Notes under the pieces: generated by a model
Database searches by the model: none
The model's input: the letters and a program-made list of their open reading frames with translations, nothing else
What the model was told of the DNA's origin: nothing
Part shown: positions 36,975 through 46,703 of the stretch, piece after piece
Layout: every line of letters begins with the position of its first letter
Numbering within the stretch: the stretch's first letter is position 1
From: Pseudomonadota bacterium
GTDB taxonomy: Bacteria > Pseudomonadota > Gammaproteobacteria > Xanthomonadales > Ahniellaceae
NCBI GenBank assembly: GCA_022843465.1
Contig: JALHNO010000020.1
Location: forward strand, 1 to 64,000
DNA length: 64,000 nucleotides
Direction of reading: 5' to 3'
Translations under genes and position numbers: made by a program

Positions 36975-37205
36975 GCAGGTTCTCCAGGGCGTCGCTGCGA
37001 AAGGAAGGTCGGCGGTTTATACACGAACTGGCGCAAGTGGTGATGACCTCACGCGACCCTGCGTGCGCTGGCGCCACGGCTGCCGTCAGCGAGCGACTAC
37101 GCGCCGCTCGGCAGAGCGTACGCTGAGAGGCTGGATCGACACCGTGTAATACGCCCGCCATCTCGCTTCTGTACAACGCCGGACTTCCCTCCTGGAGCCA
37201 GCGCC

Positions 37206-39557
37206 ATGAAGTCAAACCGATTGTCGACCAGCCTGTCGCGTGCGCTTGCCGGTGGCATGACACTCAGCCTCGGGCTGGCCGCCCAGGCCCAGTCAGGCCA
37301 GTCCGATGCCGCCGATGGCACGCCATCCGAGCAACGCAAGTCGCTGGAAGCGATTGTGGTCCAGGGCGATATTGTTTATCGCGATCGCACGCCGGATGTC
37401 GCGCCGACGCTGTCCTACGATCTGGAGTACTTCCAGCGCTTCGAGCCGCTGACGGTCGGCGACATGCTCAAACGCGTGCCCAGTGTGGCATTTGTGTCGG
37501 ACGTGCTCGAATACGATGGCGCCCGCCTGCGCGGCCTCGATCCCGGCTATACCCAGATTCTGATCAATGGCAAGAAGCTACCGGGTGCCGGCAATGACCG
37601 CTCGTTCTTCGTCGACCGCATCCCGGCTGAACTGGTCGAGCGCATCGAAATCGTGCGCAGCCCCAGCGCGAACCGATCCGGTGACGCGATGGCAGGTGCA
37701 CTCAACATCGTGCTGCGCGATGCCTATGCCTTCGATGGCCAGTACCTGCGCGCCGGCGCCCTGCACTTTGATGATGGCGACACCAAGGGCAGCTACGGCG
37801 GAGTCGCCAGTGGCGATGTCGGCGGTGGCCGCGTGCTGGCAGGGTTCAATGTGCAGGGGCGGCACAATCCGAAGATCAAGCGCAGCGACCGCTTCGAGGA
37901 ACCGGGTGGGGATTTCGTCGATGCCGAGAATCAGACCGATACCCGCGACGGCACAGATTATTCGCTCAATCTTTCCTATCGCAATGAGGTCGGTCCGGGC
38001 GAACTGTCGCTGAGCGGACTGTATGTACGCACCGATCGCACCGAGACAGAGAACTCGCTGGAGTACAACGATCCGGTCGATACCAGCACCAATCACCTGC
38101 TGTCGATCAACGATCAAGTAGTCGAAATCGACCAGGACAATTACAGCCTGAGTGCCGCCTACGACTTCGAAATGCTCGGTGGCAGCAGTGAGATCGACCT
38201 CGGCTTCTCCCGCTTCGACGACGCGCGCTTCGACACCGAAGAAGAAACCGGATTCGATGACGACGACAGCCCGCCCTCGTTCGACGAGCGCGAAGGTGCA
38301 CGCATCCTCACCGATCAGGACGATCGCGAGACCAGCATCAGCATCGACCACAAGCATCCGTTCGCCGATGGCGGCGAACTCGAATTTGGTATCGACAGCG
38401 CGCGCAAGGACCGCGACACGGTGTTGCGCGTCAGCGAGGTCGACACCGATGAGGAAGGAGCGCCGCTGCCGCCCTACTCGGACTTCGACCGCGCCAGCAG
38501 TCGCATCGAGGAGCGCCGGCTGGATCCCTACCTGATGTACTCGGCGCGCCAGGACCGACTGTCCTGGGAACTTGGCCTGCGTTACGAGCGCACCGATGTC
38601 GATGTCGACGCCGACGGTGAGGAAGGCTCGAACGAATACGATGCCTTGCTGCCATCGGCGCATCTGAAGTGGGACCTCACGGATGTCGATCGCCTGCACC
38701 TGTCGCTGGGACGCACGGTGCGGCGGCCGAATTTCGATCAACTGCTGCCCTTGCTGCTCGAAGGCGAATTCGGCGACAACGACTTCGTCGGCAATCCCTT
38801 GCTCGATCCCGAACTGGCCTGGGGCATCGATCTTGGCTTCGAGCGTCGGCTAGGCAAGCAGGGTATCGTGGGATTCAATGTCTTCTATCGTGATGTCAGC
38901 GATCTGATCGAGATCGTCAACACCGGGATGCCGAGTGCCGAGGCGGTCGACGACCATGAGGACGATGTCGACGACTTCATCGACGAGAATCCCGGTGCCA
39001 CACCGTCGACACCGGGCTATCCGCAATTCGATCCGGACAGCTTCGTGTACACCGCGGCCAATGTCGGCAACGGCTACGTCTATGGCTTCGAGTTCGATGC
39101 CTCGACACCGCTGAGCGCGCTCGGCCTTCCGGATACCGGCGTGTTCGTGAACTACTCCTGGCTCGACAGCGAGGTCGATGACGCGCTCGGCGCGCGCCGT
39201 TTCAATGACCAGGCACGTTACGTCGCCAATATCGGCTTCATCCACGATTTCACCGAAGTCGAGGCCGCGTTCGGCATCAGCTATCGCCGCCAGGGTGATG
39301 CCTTTGCCCGCCTGCTCGCCGAGGAAGTAAGCACCCGCTACGGCGCCGATCTGGAAGTGTTCGTCGAAAAGCGCTTCGGGAAGCGGATGGCATTGCGGCT
39401 GACCGGGTCGAATCTGCTGAACGCGTCCAAGGACGAAGTCTTCAACAAGTTCGATACTCTGGGCGACCAGATCGATCGTGATTTCGACGAATACGAGTTG
39501 GAGACCGAGGAAGCCGGACCGGTGTTTCAGCTGATTGCCCGCTACGCTTTCGACTGA
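37206..39557 (+). CDS. TonB-dependent receptor with acidic extracellular loops
   Basis: The 783-residue protein has a signal peptide, a TonB-box segment (SLEAIVVQGDIVYRD), a plug domain with LRGLDPGYTQILINGKKLPG and IPAELVERIEIVRSPSANRS, and a barrel ending FQLIARYAFD. Several predicted loops are strikingly acidic (for example DDDDSPPSFDE and DDHEDDVDDFIDEN), which suggests binding of a cation or a metal-ligand complex. It is divergent from the phytase-like lipoprotein, so uptake of a metal-phytate-derived product is a plausible but unproven role. The ATG follows GGAG eight bases upstream. Confidence 0.93.
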   Translation: MKSNRLSTSLSRALAGGMTLSLGLAAQAQSGQSDAADGTPSEQRKSLEAIVVQGDIVYRDRTPDVAPTLSYDLEYFQRFEPLTVGDMLKRVPSVAFVSDVLEYDGARLRGLDPGYTQILINGKKLPGAGNDRSFFVDRIPAELVERIEIVRSPSANRSGDAMAGALNIVLRDAYAFDGQYLRAGALHFDDGDTKGSYGGVASGDVGGGRVLAGFNVQGRHNPKIKRSDRFEEPGGDFVDAENQTDTRDGTDYSLNLSYRNEVGPGELSLSGLYVRTDRTETENSLEYNDPVDTSTNHLLSINDQVVEIDQDNYSLSAAYDFEMLGGSSEIDLGFSRFDDARFDTEEETGFDDDDSPPSFDEREGARILTDQDDRETSISIDHKHPFADGGELEFGIDSARKDRDTVLRVSEVDTDEEGAPLPPYSDFDRASSRIEERRLDPYLMYSARQDRLSWELGLRYERTDVDVDADGEEGSNEYDALLPSAHLKWDLTDVDRLHLSLGRTVRRPNFDQLLPLLLEGEFGDNDFVGNPLLDPELAWGIDLGFERRLGKQGIVGFNVFYRDVSDLIEIVNTGMPSAEAVDDHEDDVDDFIDENPGATPSTPGYPQFDPDSFVYTAANVGNGYVYGFEFDASTPLSALGLPDTGVFVNYSWLDSEVDDALGARRFNDQARYVANIGFIHDFTEVEAAFGISYRRQGDAFARLLAEEVSTRYGADLEVFVEKRFGKRMALRLTGSNLLNASKDEVFNKFDTLGDQIDRDFDEYELETEEAGPVFQLIARYAFD

Positions 39558-39701
39558 GGTCGCTGTCCCGACGGCCGGGTTGTGCGGCAGCGGCGATCAG
39601 GCCCTGCCGCAGGTCCGCACGGATGCAGGTGATGACTGTCATGGGACTGGCGCGCAGGCCGATGCTAATCTGACGTCGGATCAGACTGGCAGGGTCGCGA
39701 G

Positions 39702-40181
39702 ATGTATTCCGTACCGGTGAAATGCGATACCCATGGTGGCTTCGGCGAATTGCAGGGCATGCTGTTGTTCGATGGCTATCGGCTGACGCTGCAGTACCAG
39801 ACCGCCGACAGCATGTTCGGCGTGTTGCGCTCCGATCCCAAGCAGATCGAAATCCCGCTCGAGACCCTGGTCAATGTCCGCTATTCGGGCGGATTCTGCT
39901 GGCTGGCGCCGAACGTGCAACTGCGGCTTTCCGATTTCAGCGTGGTTGCCCAGGTGCCGGCTGTCGAGGGTGGTCGGCTCAAGCTGAGTGTGCGCTGGTC
40001 GGATCGCCGCGATGCCCGTCGACTGGTGGAGAGTCTCGCGGCGGTGTGCAGCGAGCGCCGCTTCGCCACCCTCAACGCCGAGCTGGACAGGATGACAGCC
40101 AGCCATCCGCTGGGCGAAGCCCGAGTCAGTGGACGGATCAAGGTACCGCCGCCGCCGCCCGGGATGGAGCGTGAGTCCTGA
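39702..40181 (+). CDS. Hypothetical cytoplasmic protein, PH/GRAM-like beta domain
   Basis: The 159-residue protein has no signal peptide. Residues about 5-110 alternate beta-strands with LQGMLLFDGYRLTLQYQTAD, LETLVNVRYSGGFCW and LRLSDFSVVAQVP, a layout like PH/GRAM domains, followed by a C-terminal helix and a Pro tail. No family can be named with confidence. Confidence 0.65.
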   Translation: MYSVPVKCDTHGGFGELQGMLLFDGYRLTLQYQTADSMFGVLRSDPKQIEIPLETLVNVRYSGGFCWLAPNVQLRLSDFSVVAQVPAVEGGRLKLSVRWSDRRDARRLVESLAAVCSERRFATLNAELDRMTASHPLGEARVSGRIKVPPPPPGMERES

Positions 40182-40308
40182 GCGGAGCCGCATTTCGGCC
40201 CGATGATCGGATCGGCGGAGGCTGTGCGGGCGGGGCCTGAGCACGCTACGCTCGCCCCCCAATCCGGGGCCCCGGTCGCAGGATGCGTGGTCACGATCCA
40301 GCCGGCCA

Positions 40309-41340
40309 ATGGAGCCACTGCCTTTGAGCAAGATCTCGCTATCGGTTCTGGTCGCCCTCTGCGCCTGTGCAGCCTGTGTCTGCAGCGCTGAACTGACTGC
40401 GGCGCCGACGCCGCGGTCGCGTCAGGCTGCGGTCGAGGACGTGCAAGCCGGGACAGCAGAATCTTCAACCGAACTCGATTTTGGGTCCGCGCTCCAGAAT
40501 GCTGCGCGTATCCACGAGAAGGCTGCGGCCGAACTCGCCCTCGGTCGCCTGGCGGAGGCAGAGGTCAGTTTTCGCGCGCTGGTCGCGCTCGAAGCCGAAA
40601 TATGGGGTCCCGACGCCGCGATCCGCATCCCCAATATGGAGGTGCTGGCCGGGCTGCAGCTCGATCTGCACCAATTCGAGCAGGCCGAGCAGACTTATCA
40701 GGAAACCCTGCGCATCTGCGAGGTCAGCGATGAAGGCGACTACCGCGCGCTCGAAGCGCTGCGTTGGCTGGCTGCGCTCAGATTGTCCGTGCGCGATCTG
40801 GTGACTGCCGAGCGCCACTGGCATCGAACGGCCAAGCTGCGCGCCGAGGCGCTCGGGCCCCGGCATCCGTTGACGATCGCTGCGCATGCCGAGGTCGATG
40901 CGATCCGCGCCAGACGGGCAGGCAAGGTCGCCGATCTTTCCGAAGGAGATTCATCGCCGATGACAGATTCGGAAGCGGAGGCCGCGCTCGATCGCCTCGC
41001 CGGTGCCGCACGCCGCGCCGCGCGCAGCAGCCTGCTCGATACCGTGAGCGAAGTGATGGCGCGCCGTCTGGGCCAGTTCAAGCAAGGCAGCACGGACATC
41101 AGTGCCGCCCATCAGGCGGTCTGGGAGGACCAGGGCTTTGCCCAGCTTGCCCTCGGCCGGCCGGCGCGCGCGCTCGGCAGTTACCACTCGGCGCTGCGCA
41201 TGGCGAACCAGCGCCTTGGTCAACGCGACCCCGCCCTGCGCCCCTTGCTGGAGATCACGGCGCTCTGTGCTGTACTGACCGGCTCGGATTCGGTGGCGCA
41301 GGAGATGCGGCAACGCATCGCCCAACTCGAGTCGCGTTGA
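40309..41340 (+). CDS. Exported TPR-like protein
   Basis: The 343-residue protein begins with a signal peptide that has Cys residues near its cleavage site (LCACAACVCSAE). Two helical repeat blocks follow (about 60-200 and 260-340), with motifs such as AELALGRLAEAEVSFRALVA and GFAQLALGRPARALGSYHSA that match TPR units. The role is unknown; TPR domains usually mediate protein contacts. It could be a lipoprotein, but no clean lipobox is seen. Confidence 0.72.
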   Translation: MEPLPLSKISLSVLVALCACAACVCSAELTAAPTPRSRQAAVEDVQAGTAESSTELDFGSALQNAARIHEKAAAELALGRLAEAEVSFRALVALEAEIWGPDAAIRIPNMEVLAGLQLDLHQFEQAEQTYQETLRICEVSDEGDYRALEALRWLAALRLSVRDLVTAERHWHRTAKLRAEALGPRHPLTIAAHAEVDAIRARRAGKVADLSEGDSSPMTDSEAEAALDRLAGAARRAARSSLLDTVSEVMARRLGQFKQGSTDISAAHQAVWEDQGFAQLALGRPARALGSYHSALRMANQRLGQRDPALRPLLEITALCAVLTGSDSVAQEMRQRIAQLESR

Positions 41341-41385
41341 ATGCCCAGCGTCTGATCCATGGCCTGCCGATTGCCGTGCGCTGAA

Positions 41386-42030
41386 TCAATCGGTGGCGAC
41401 GGAACGCCAAGCCATCGCACAGGTGTAAATCGCCGTCGCCAGCAATAGCAGACCGACACTGCGCGCGAGCAGACGCTCAGCCGCCGGACGCGCGCTGAGC
41501 CACTGGCGGGTGCGGTCACCCGCCAACGCCACAGCGCCGTAGATGAGCAATTGGGTCAGCGCGATGATCAGCCACAGCGTGCCGGCCTGGGTCCACAGCT
41601 GTCCCTGCTCGGGTCGGATGAACTGCGGGAAGATTGCCAGCATGAACAGGTAGGCCTTGGGATTGAGCAGGCTGGTCAGCATGCCCTGTCCAAAGCGCCC
41701 AGCGAGACCGCGCTGTCTGTCGGCTGCGGTGCTGGACAGAACGGCGCTGCTGCGCAGCAATCCCGCACCGATCCAGGCGATATAGCCGGCACCCAGGATC
41801 AGCATCAGGTTGAACAGCGCGGGCCAGACCTGCAGCACCGCCATGATGCCGAGGGCGCCCATGAAGACATGGCAGATGCCGCCCGCGATGATGCCGAAGG
41901 TGGCGGCAAAGCCGGATCGACGACCGCCGGTCAAGGCGCTGGCCAGGACGAAGGCCATGTCCAGTCCCGGCAACAGCACGACGCCGAACACCATGATGAA
42001 GAACAGCCAGAGTTGCAGACTGGCATCCAT
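41386..42030 (-). CDS. LysE/RhtB-family amino acid exporter
   Basis: The 214-residue inner-membrane protein has about six hydrophobic segments and the family marks PGLDMAFVLASALTGG near the N-terminus, AYIAWIGAGLLRSSAV, and LLNPKAYLFMLAIFPQF. It should export an amino acid or a related compound. It is divergent from the WYL regulator at 42182, which may control it. Confidence 0.93.
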   Translation of the reverse strand: MDASLQLWLFFIMVFGVVLLPGLDMAFVLASALTGGRRSGFAATFGIIAGGICHVFMGALGIMAVLQVWPALFNLMLILGAGYIAWIGAGLLRSSAVLSSTAADRQRGLAGRFGQGMLTSLLNPKAYLFMLAIFPQFIRPEQGQLWTQAGTLWLIIALTQLLIYGAVALAGDRTRQWLSARPAAERLLARSVGLLLLATAIYTCAMAWRSVATD

Positions 42031-42181
42031 TCAGTGCGCTCCTCTGCAGCAGAGCGCAGCAGGTGGCAGGGTGGGGACGGTTTGCATGATCTGCTCCAGG
42101 AAGGATGCTCGCCATCGAGCGGGAACAGGCTAGGATTGAATCAGGGCAATATCCGCCCTGATTAAAGACGAAGATTCGCTC

Positions 42182-43165
42182 ATGTCGCGACCCACTACCC
42201 GGGTACTGGCGGTACTCGAACTGCTGCAGGCAAGGCGCCGCATCAGCGGGCGCGCACTGGCCGAGCAGATCGGCGTTGACGAGCGCACCCTGCGCCGCTA
42301 CATCGTCCTGCTCGAAGAACTCGGCATCCCGATCACCAGCGAGCGCGGCCGCCATGGCGGCTATGGCCTGATTGCCGGCTACAAGCTGCCGCCGATGATG
42401 TTCAACGACGAGGAGGCGGTGGCGCTGTCACTGGGTCTGCTGGCGGCGGCCGGTCTGGGTCTGAACGAGACGGTGCCCGCAGCTGCCAGTGCGCGCGCCA
42501 AGCTCGAACGCGTCATGCCACCGGCTTTGCAGCGGCGCCTGCACGCCACCAGCGAGGCGACCGCGCTGGAGCTGCCGCGTGGTGAGTCCACTGGCGATCT
42601 GGCGGCGCTGGCCGTTCTCAGCGGCGCGGCGCAATCGCGCCAGCGCGTGCAGCTCGGCTACGCCACCGCCCGTGGCGAGGCCAGCACACGCACATTCGAC
42701 CCCTATGCGCTGGCCTGGCGCAGTGGCCGCTGGTACGCAGTCGGGCATTGTCACCTGCGCAAGGATTTGCGTTCGTTCCGACTTGATCGGATTCGCTGTG
42801 TGCAGCCGCTGCCGGAAAGCTTTGCGCGGCCCGAGCGCTTCGATGCCCTGGCGCATATGACGCGTGCCGTTGCGAGCTTGCCGCGTACGCACACGATCAG
42901 CGTGCAGTTGCGTTGTGCGCTGAACGAAGCGCGGCGTGAACTGCATCCGGGGCTCGGCCTGCTGGAAGCCGATGGTGAGCGCACGCTGCTGCATGCCCAG
43001 GCCGATGATCTCGACTGGTTCGCCCGCGAGCTGGCGCGCCTGCCGTTTGCCTTCGCGGTACTCAAGCCGATCGAACTGCGCCAGGCCCTGCGCGCCTGTG
43101 CCAAGCGGTTGCAGCAGATGGCCGATGCCGAGGGTTGGGATGTCGCCGAATCCAGGCCGCCGTGA
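42182..43165 (+). CDS. WYL-domain transcriptional regulator (YafY-like)
   Basis: The 327-residue protein has an N-terminal helix-turn-helix (about 5-60), including GRALAEQIGVDERTLRRYIV, and a GYGLIAGYKLPP linker. A WYL domain (about 140-220) carries FDPYALAWRSGRWYAVGHC, and a WCX extension follows. WYL domains sense small molecules or nucleic acids. It is divergent from the LysE exporter across 151 bases and probably regulates it. Confidence 0.92.
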   Translation: MSRPTTRVLAVLELLQARRRISGRALAEQIGVDERTLRRYIVLLEELGIPITSERGRHGGYGLIAGYKLPPMMFNDEEAVALSLGLLAAAGLGLNETVPAAASARAKLERVMPPALQRRLHATSEATALELPRGESTGDLAALAVLSGAAQSRQRVQLGYATARGEASTRTFDPYALAWRSGRWYAVGHCHLRKDLRSFRLDRIRCVQPLPESFARPERFDALAHMTRAVASLPRTHTISVQLRCALNEARRELHPGLGLLEADGERTLLHAQADDLDWFARELARLPFAFAVLKPIELRQALRACAKRLQQMADAEGWDVAESRPP

Positions 43166-43168
43166 AGT

Positions 43169-44029
43169 CTATTCGCGCGCAGGCCTCGGGGTGGCGTGGC
43201 CGCGTACGAAGGCGGCCGCCATCCGCAGCGTCGATTCACCGTCGCGCTCGGCACGCAGGGCACGGCGCAGACGCGCCGGCGTCAATCCGACGGCGCGTCG
43301 CAGTTCGCGCGTCGCATGCGCCTGGTCGGCGTAGCCACTGACCTGGGCCACCTCGGAAATCGCCGCGGTGCCGGCGTCCAGTTGCCGTACCGTGGCGTTG
43401 AGCCGGCGTATCCGTGCGTATTCCTTCGGCGTGATTCCGACATCGCGCAGAAAGCAGATCTGCAGATTGCGCAGGCTCATGTGCAGCCCGCGCGCCAGGT
43501 CATCGATCGCGACCGCACCGTCGGCAGCATCGAGTTCAGCGCAGGCAGCCTGCATTCGGGCATCGAGCGGCGCCGTTGCGATCCGCGATTGCAGCGACGG
43601 CCATAACGCGCCAGCGTCTGCCGAGGACGCGAAGCGCGACACGGCATCGCGCAGCGCGACAGCGAATGCCGGCTCCAGCGTCGCCAGGGCCACGATCTCG
43701 TCCGCCAGTTCCGCCAGACGCAAGCCGGCAATCAGGCGACCGGCTGCCGGTTGCAGGCGCAGACCGACGCAATCGACCGGGCCGGCAGCCGCCAGGCGGA
43801 TGGCGCCGCGGATCTGGCCCGCAAAAAGACAATCACTCTGGGTCTGCCAGCCCTCGGCCAGGGTATAGCGGCGCATCGGCGTGCCGATATGCACGATGAG
43901 CTCGCAGCGGCCGTCCGGGTAGATGGTCTGCGGCGCCGCATCCGGATTCGGGTCGCGCAGCCGCCATGCACATTGAAAATACGCCGCCAGCGCTGGCGGC
44001 ACTTCAAACTCGTGGTAGTCCATCGCCAT
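43169..44029 (-). CDS. AraC-family regulator with DUF6597-like N-terminus
   Basis: The 286-residue protein has an N-terminal cupin-like segment (about 1-130) with TIYPDGRCELIVHIG, as in DUF6597. A C-terminal AraC domain (about 160-265) contains LRNLQICFLRDVGITPKEYAR and QVSGYADQAHATRELRR. It ends three bases from the converging WYL gene. It is divergent from the small secreted protein at 44113. An in-frame ATG two codons later is possible. Confidence 0.88.
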   Translation of the reverse strand: MAMDYHEFEVPPALAAYFQCAWRLRDPNPDAAPQTIYPDGRCELIVHIGTPMRRYTLAEGWQTQSDCLFAGQIRGAIRLAAAGPVDCVGLRLQPAAGRLIAGLRLAELADEIVALATLEPAFAVALRDAVSRFASSADAGALWPSLQSRIATAPLDARMQAACAELDAADGAVAIDDLARGLHMSLRNLQICFLRDVGITPKEYARIRRLNATVRQLDAGTAAISEVAQVSGYADQAHATRELRRAVGLTPARLRRALRAERDGESTLRMAAAFVRGHATPRPARE

Positions 44030-44112
44030 GGTCCTTGCGCATTTGTTCTATCCGGCCTGCGCGCGGCGCGCGACACTGGCATCCCGATCGTGGCCACGTA
44101 CTGGAGATTCGC

Positions 44113-44580
44113 ATGCGCACTGTCTCAGCCTTGTTCCTGCTTTGTCTGGTCCTGATCAGCACCGACGGCCGCGCTGAAACCACCGCCGCGGTCGCGCTTC
44201 CCGAGTGGCTGGCAGGGCATTGGTGCGGCCAGGAAGAGGGCGGCGCCGAAGAGTACTGGCTGGCGCCAGCCGGCGGCCTGATGCTTGCAGTGAATCGGAC
44301 CGTGCAGCCGGGTCGACGGACCGCGTTCGAATTTCTTCGCATCGAGATGATTGACCAGGTGCCGACCTATATTGCCATGCCGCAGGGCAAGCCGGGGACA
44401 GCATTCGCGCGGACCGCAGGCGGCGCTGACTGGATGCGTTTCGAGAACCCGTCCCACGACTTCCCGCAGCTCATTGAATACCGGCGCAACGGCAATCGGC
44501 TGCGCGCCGAGATCGCCGGGCCGGGCGAGGGCGGCAAGGAGATGCGCATGGCATTCGAGTTCGCCCGCTGTGCCGAATGA
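44113..44580 (+). CDS. Secreted DUF6265-like protein
   Basis: The 155-residue protein has a signal peptide ending GRA and a beta-rich domain with WLAGHWCGQEEGGAEEYWL, GLMLAVNRTV, and the FENPSHDFPQLIEYRR segment typical of the DUF6265 family. Function is unknown. The ATG at 44113 follows GGAG. It shares an 83-base intergenic region with the divergent AraC gene. Confidence 0.78.
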   Translation: MRTVSALFLLCLVLISTDGRAETTAAVALPEWLAGHWCGQEEGGAEEYWLAPAGGLMLAVNRTVQPGRRTAFEFLRIEMIDQVPTYIAMPQGKPGTAFARTAGGADWMRFENPSHDFPQLIEYRRNGNRLRAEIAGPGEGGKEMRMAFEFARCAE

Positions 44581-44673
44581 TCGGCGCCCGCGCCGGTCGA
44601 ACGACACGGGTGTATAAGGAGGCGCAGGCTCCGCACTTCGCGGCGCCCATCGTGATGTCGAGGGCGTCTGCCG

Positions 44674-45222
44674 ATGTTCGAGAATCCATGGTCGCTGGCC
44701 CAGATCGCCGGCTATTTCGCGTTTGTACTCGGTGTCGTCTGCTTCCTGCAGAGCAATGATCGCCGCTTCAAGCAGACCATGCTGGCGCAGGCGCTTTCCT
44801 ATGCGATTCATTTCGCCCTGCTTGGCGCCATCACTTCGATGGCCAGTGCGCTGATCGCCTTGCTGCGCACCTGGCTGTCGATGTACTTCAACTCGTTGCG
44901 GCTGGCCCTGGTCATCGTCGCGATCAATCTCGCGCTCGGTCCCTGGCTGGTCCAGGTCTGGACCGACTGGCTGCCACTGGTCGCCACCTGCGTCGGTACC
45001 CTGGCCCTGTTCCTGTTCCAGGGCATTGCCATGCGTCTGGTATTGCTCATCGCTGCCACGCTCTGGTTGATCAATACCATTCTGATCGGATCGATTGGCG
45101 GCACCGCGCTGGAAATCCTGATCATCAGCGCCAATCTGACCACGATCTGGCGTCTGTGGCGGGCACGTGTTGCCGAACGCGCCACGCTGGCGCCGGCCGA
45201 GCCGCCGCCTGCCGGAAGCTGA
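44674..45222 (+). CDS. YgjV-like inner-membrane protein
   Basis: The 182-residue protein has about five hydrophobic segments, with FVLGVVCFLQSNDRRFKQTM near the start and an internal LLRTWLSMYF. These are typical of the YgjV (Imp-YgjV) family of inner-membrane proteins, whose function is unknown. The ATG follows GAGGG. Confidence 0.8.
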   Translation: MFENPWSLAQIAGYFAFVLGVVCFLQSNDRRFKQTMLAQALSYAIHFALLGAITSMASALIALLRTWLSMYFNSLRLALVIVAINLALGPWLVQVWTDWLPLVATCVGTLALFLFQGIAMRLVLLIAATLWLINTILIGSIGGTALEILIISANLTTIWRLWRARVAERATLAPAEPPPAGS

Positions 45223-45324
45223 GCACGCCAGCGCGACTTCCTGTAAGAAAGCGCTCCGCTGGTGCGCGCGCTCGAAGCTGCGCCGCTATGCTGGCCGGCG
45301 CAGTCATTGAATGCGAGTGATCCC

Positions 45325-46590
45325 ATGGAAGCGAAGCAAGGCCCGCATGTGCTGATCCTCGGTGGTGGTTTTGCTGGCCTCTGGGCGACGCGCGGACTGG
45401 CCAGCGCACCGGTCCGGATTACCCTGGTCGATCGCACCAACCACCATTTGTTCCAGCCACTGCTCTATCAGGTGGCCACGGCCGGACTATCGGCACCGGA
45501 TATCGCGGCGCCGCTGCGGCACATTCTGCGCCATCAACGCAATGTCAGCGTGCGCATGGACGAGGTGAGATCGATCGATCCGCAGCAGCGCCGCGTGCAC
45601 TGTGCGGAGGGGGTGCTCGAGTACGACTTTCTGCTGGTCGCGCTCGGCGCAACGCACTCCTATTTCGGCAACGACGGCTGGGCACCGCATGCGCCCGGAC
45701 TGAAAACCCTTGACGACGCCTTGCGTGTGCGGCGCCGCATCCTGTCGGCATTCGAGGCGGCCGAGCGCGAATCCGATCCGCTGCGGCGTGCGGCCCTGCT
45801 CAACTTTGTGGTGATTGGCGCTGGCCCCACCGGGGTGGAACTTGCCGGCACGCTTGCCGAGATTGCCCGCCACACCTTGCCGCGCGAATTCCGCCACGCC
45901 GATCCGGGCACGGCCGGGATTCATCTGGTCGAGGCTGGCGCCAAGGTGCTGGCTGCGATGCCTGATTCGCTGTCGGCCAGCGCCCGCCGCCAGCTTGAGG
46001 CGCTTGGGGTCAGCGTGCATCTGGGCAATGCCGTCACCGCCATCGATGCCAGCGGTGTGCATCTGGGCGATCGCCATATTCCCAGTCACACCGTGCTCTG
46101 GGCGGCCGGCGTTGCCGCCACGCCGGTAGCGCGCAGCCTCGGCGTGCCGCTCGATCGCGCGGGTCGCGTGGTTGTGGAAAGCGATCTCTCGGTGCCGGGG
46201 CATGCCGGGATCTTTGTTGCCGGCGATCTCGTCAGCATCAAGGATGCAGCGGGTCGACCGGTGCCGGGTGTGGCGCCGGCAGCCAAGCAGATGGGCGCAC
46301 ATGTGGCGCGTGCCATCCGTGCGCGCCTGGCGTCGCGGACGCCGCAGCCGTTCCGCTATCGCGATTTCGGCAACCTCGCGACCATCGGTCGGATGGCGGC
46401 GGTGGTCGATCTCGGTCGTCTGCGTTTCTCCGGCATACTGGCCTGGTGGTTCTGGCTGATCGCCCACATCTTCTTCCTGATCGGTTTTCGCAACCGACTC
46501 AGCGTGCTGCTCAACTGGGCCTGGTCGTATTGGACCTACCAGCGCGGCGCCCGCATCATCACCGGCAGCGAGCCGCCCGCGGAGCCCTGA
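45325..46590 (+). CDS. ndh: Type II NADH dehydrogenase (NDH-2)
   Basis: The 421-residue flavoprotein has the FAD motif LILGGGFAGLWA at the N-terminus, a second dinucleotide motif VVIGAGPTGVELAG (about 170-183) for NADH, and GIFVAGDLVSI in the C-terminal FAD-binding part. A hydrophobic C-terminal stretch (about 375-405) anchors it to the inner membrane. It passes electrons from NADH to quinone without pumping protons. The ATG at 45325 was chosen because the FAD motif starts soon after it. Confidence 0.92.
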   Translation: MEAKQGPHVLILGGGFAGLWATRGLASAPVRITLVDRTNHHLFQPLLYQVATAGLSAPDIAAPLRHILRHQRNVSVRMDEVRSIDPQQRRVHCAEGVLEYDFLLVALGATHSYFGNDGWAPHAPGLKTLDDALRVRRRILSAFEAAERESDPLRRAALLNFVVIGAGPTGVELAGTLAEIARHTLPREFRHADPGTAGIHLVEAGAKVLAAMPDSLSASARRQLEALGVSVHLGNAVTAIDASGVHLGDRHIPSHTVLWAAGVAATPVARSLGVPLDRAGRVVVESDLSVPGHAGIFVAGDLVSIKDAAGRPVPGVAPAAKQMGAHVARAIRARLASRTPQPFRYRDFGNLATIGRMAAVVDLGRLRFSGILAWWFWLIAHIFFLIGFRNRLSVLLNWAWSYWTYQRGARIITGSEPPAEP

Positions 46591-46703
46591 TTCGCGCGAG
46601 CAGCTTCGCCGCTGCTGACCACGACACTGCGCGCACCCAGCCGGCCTTAACACGGCGCTAACCGGATTCCGACCCGGCTCCGACAGTCACAGCTGTACAA
46701 CGA

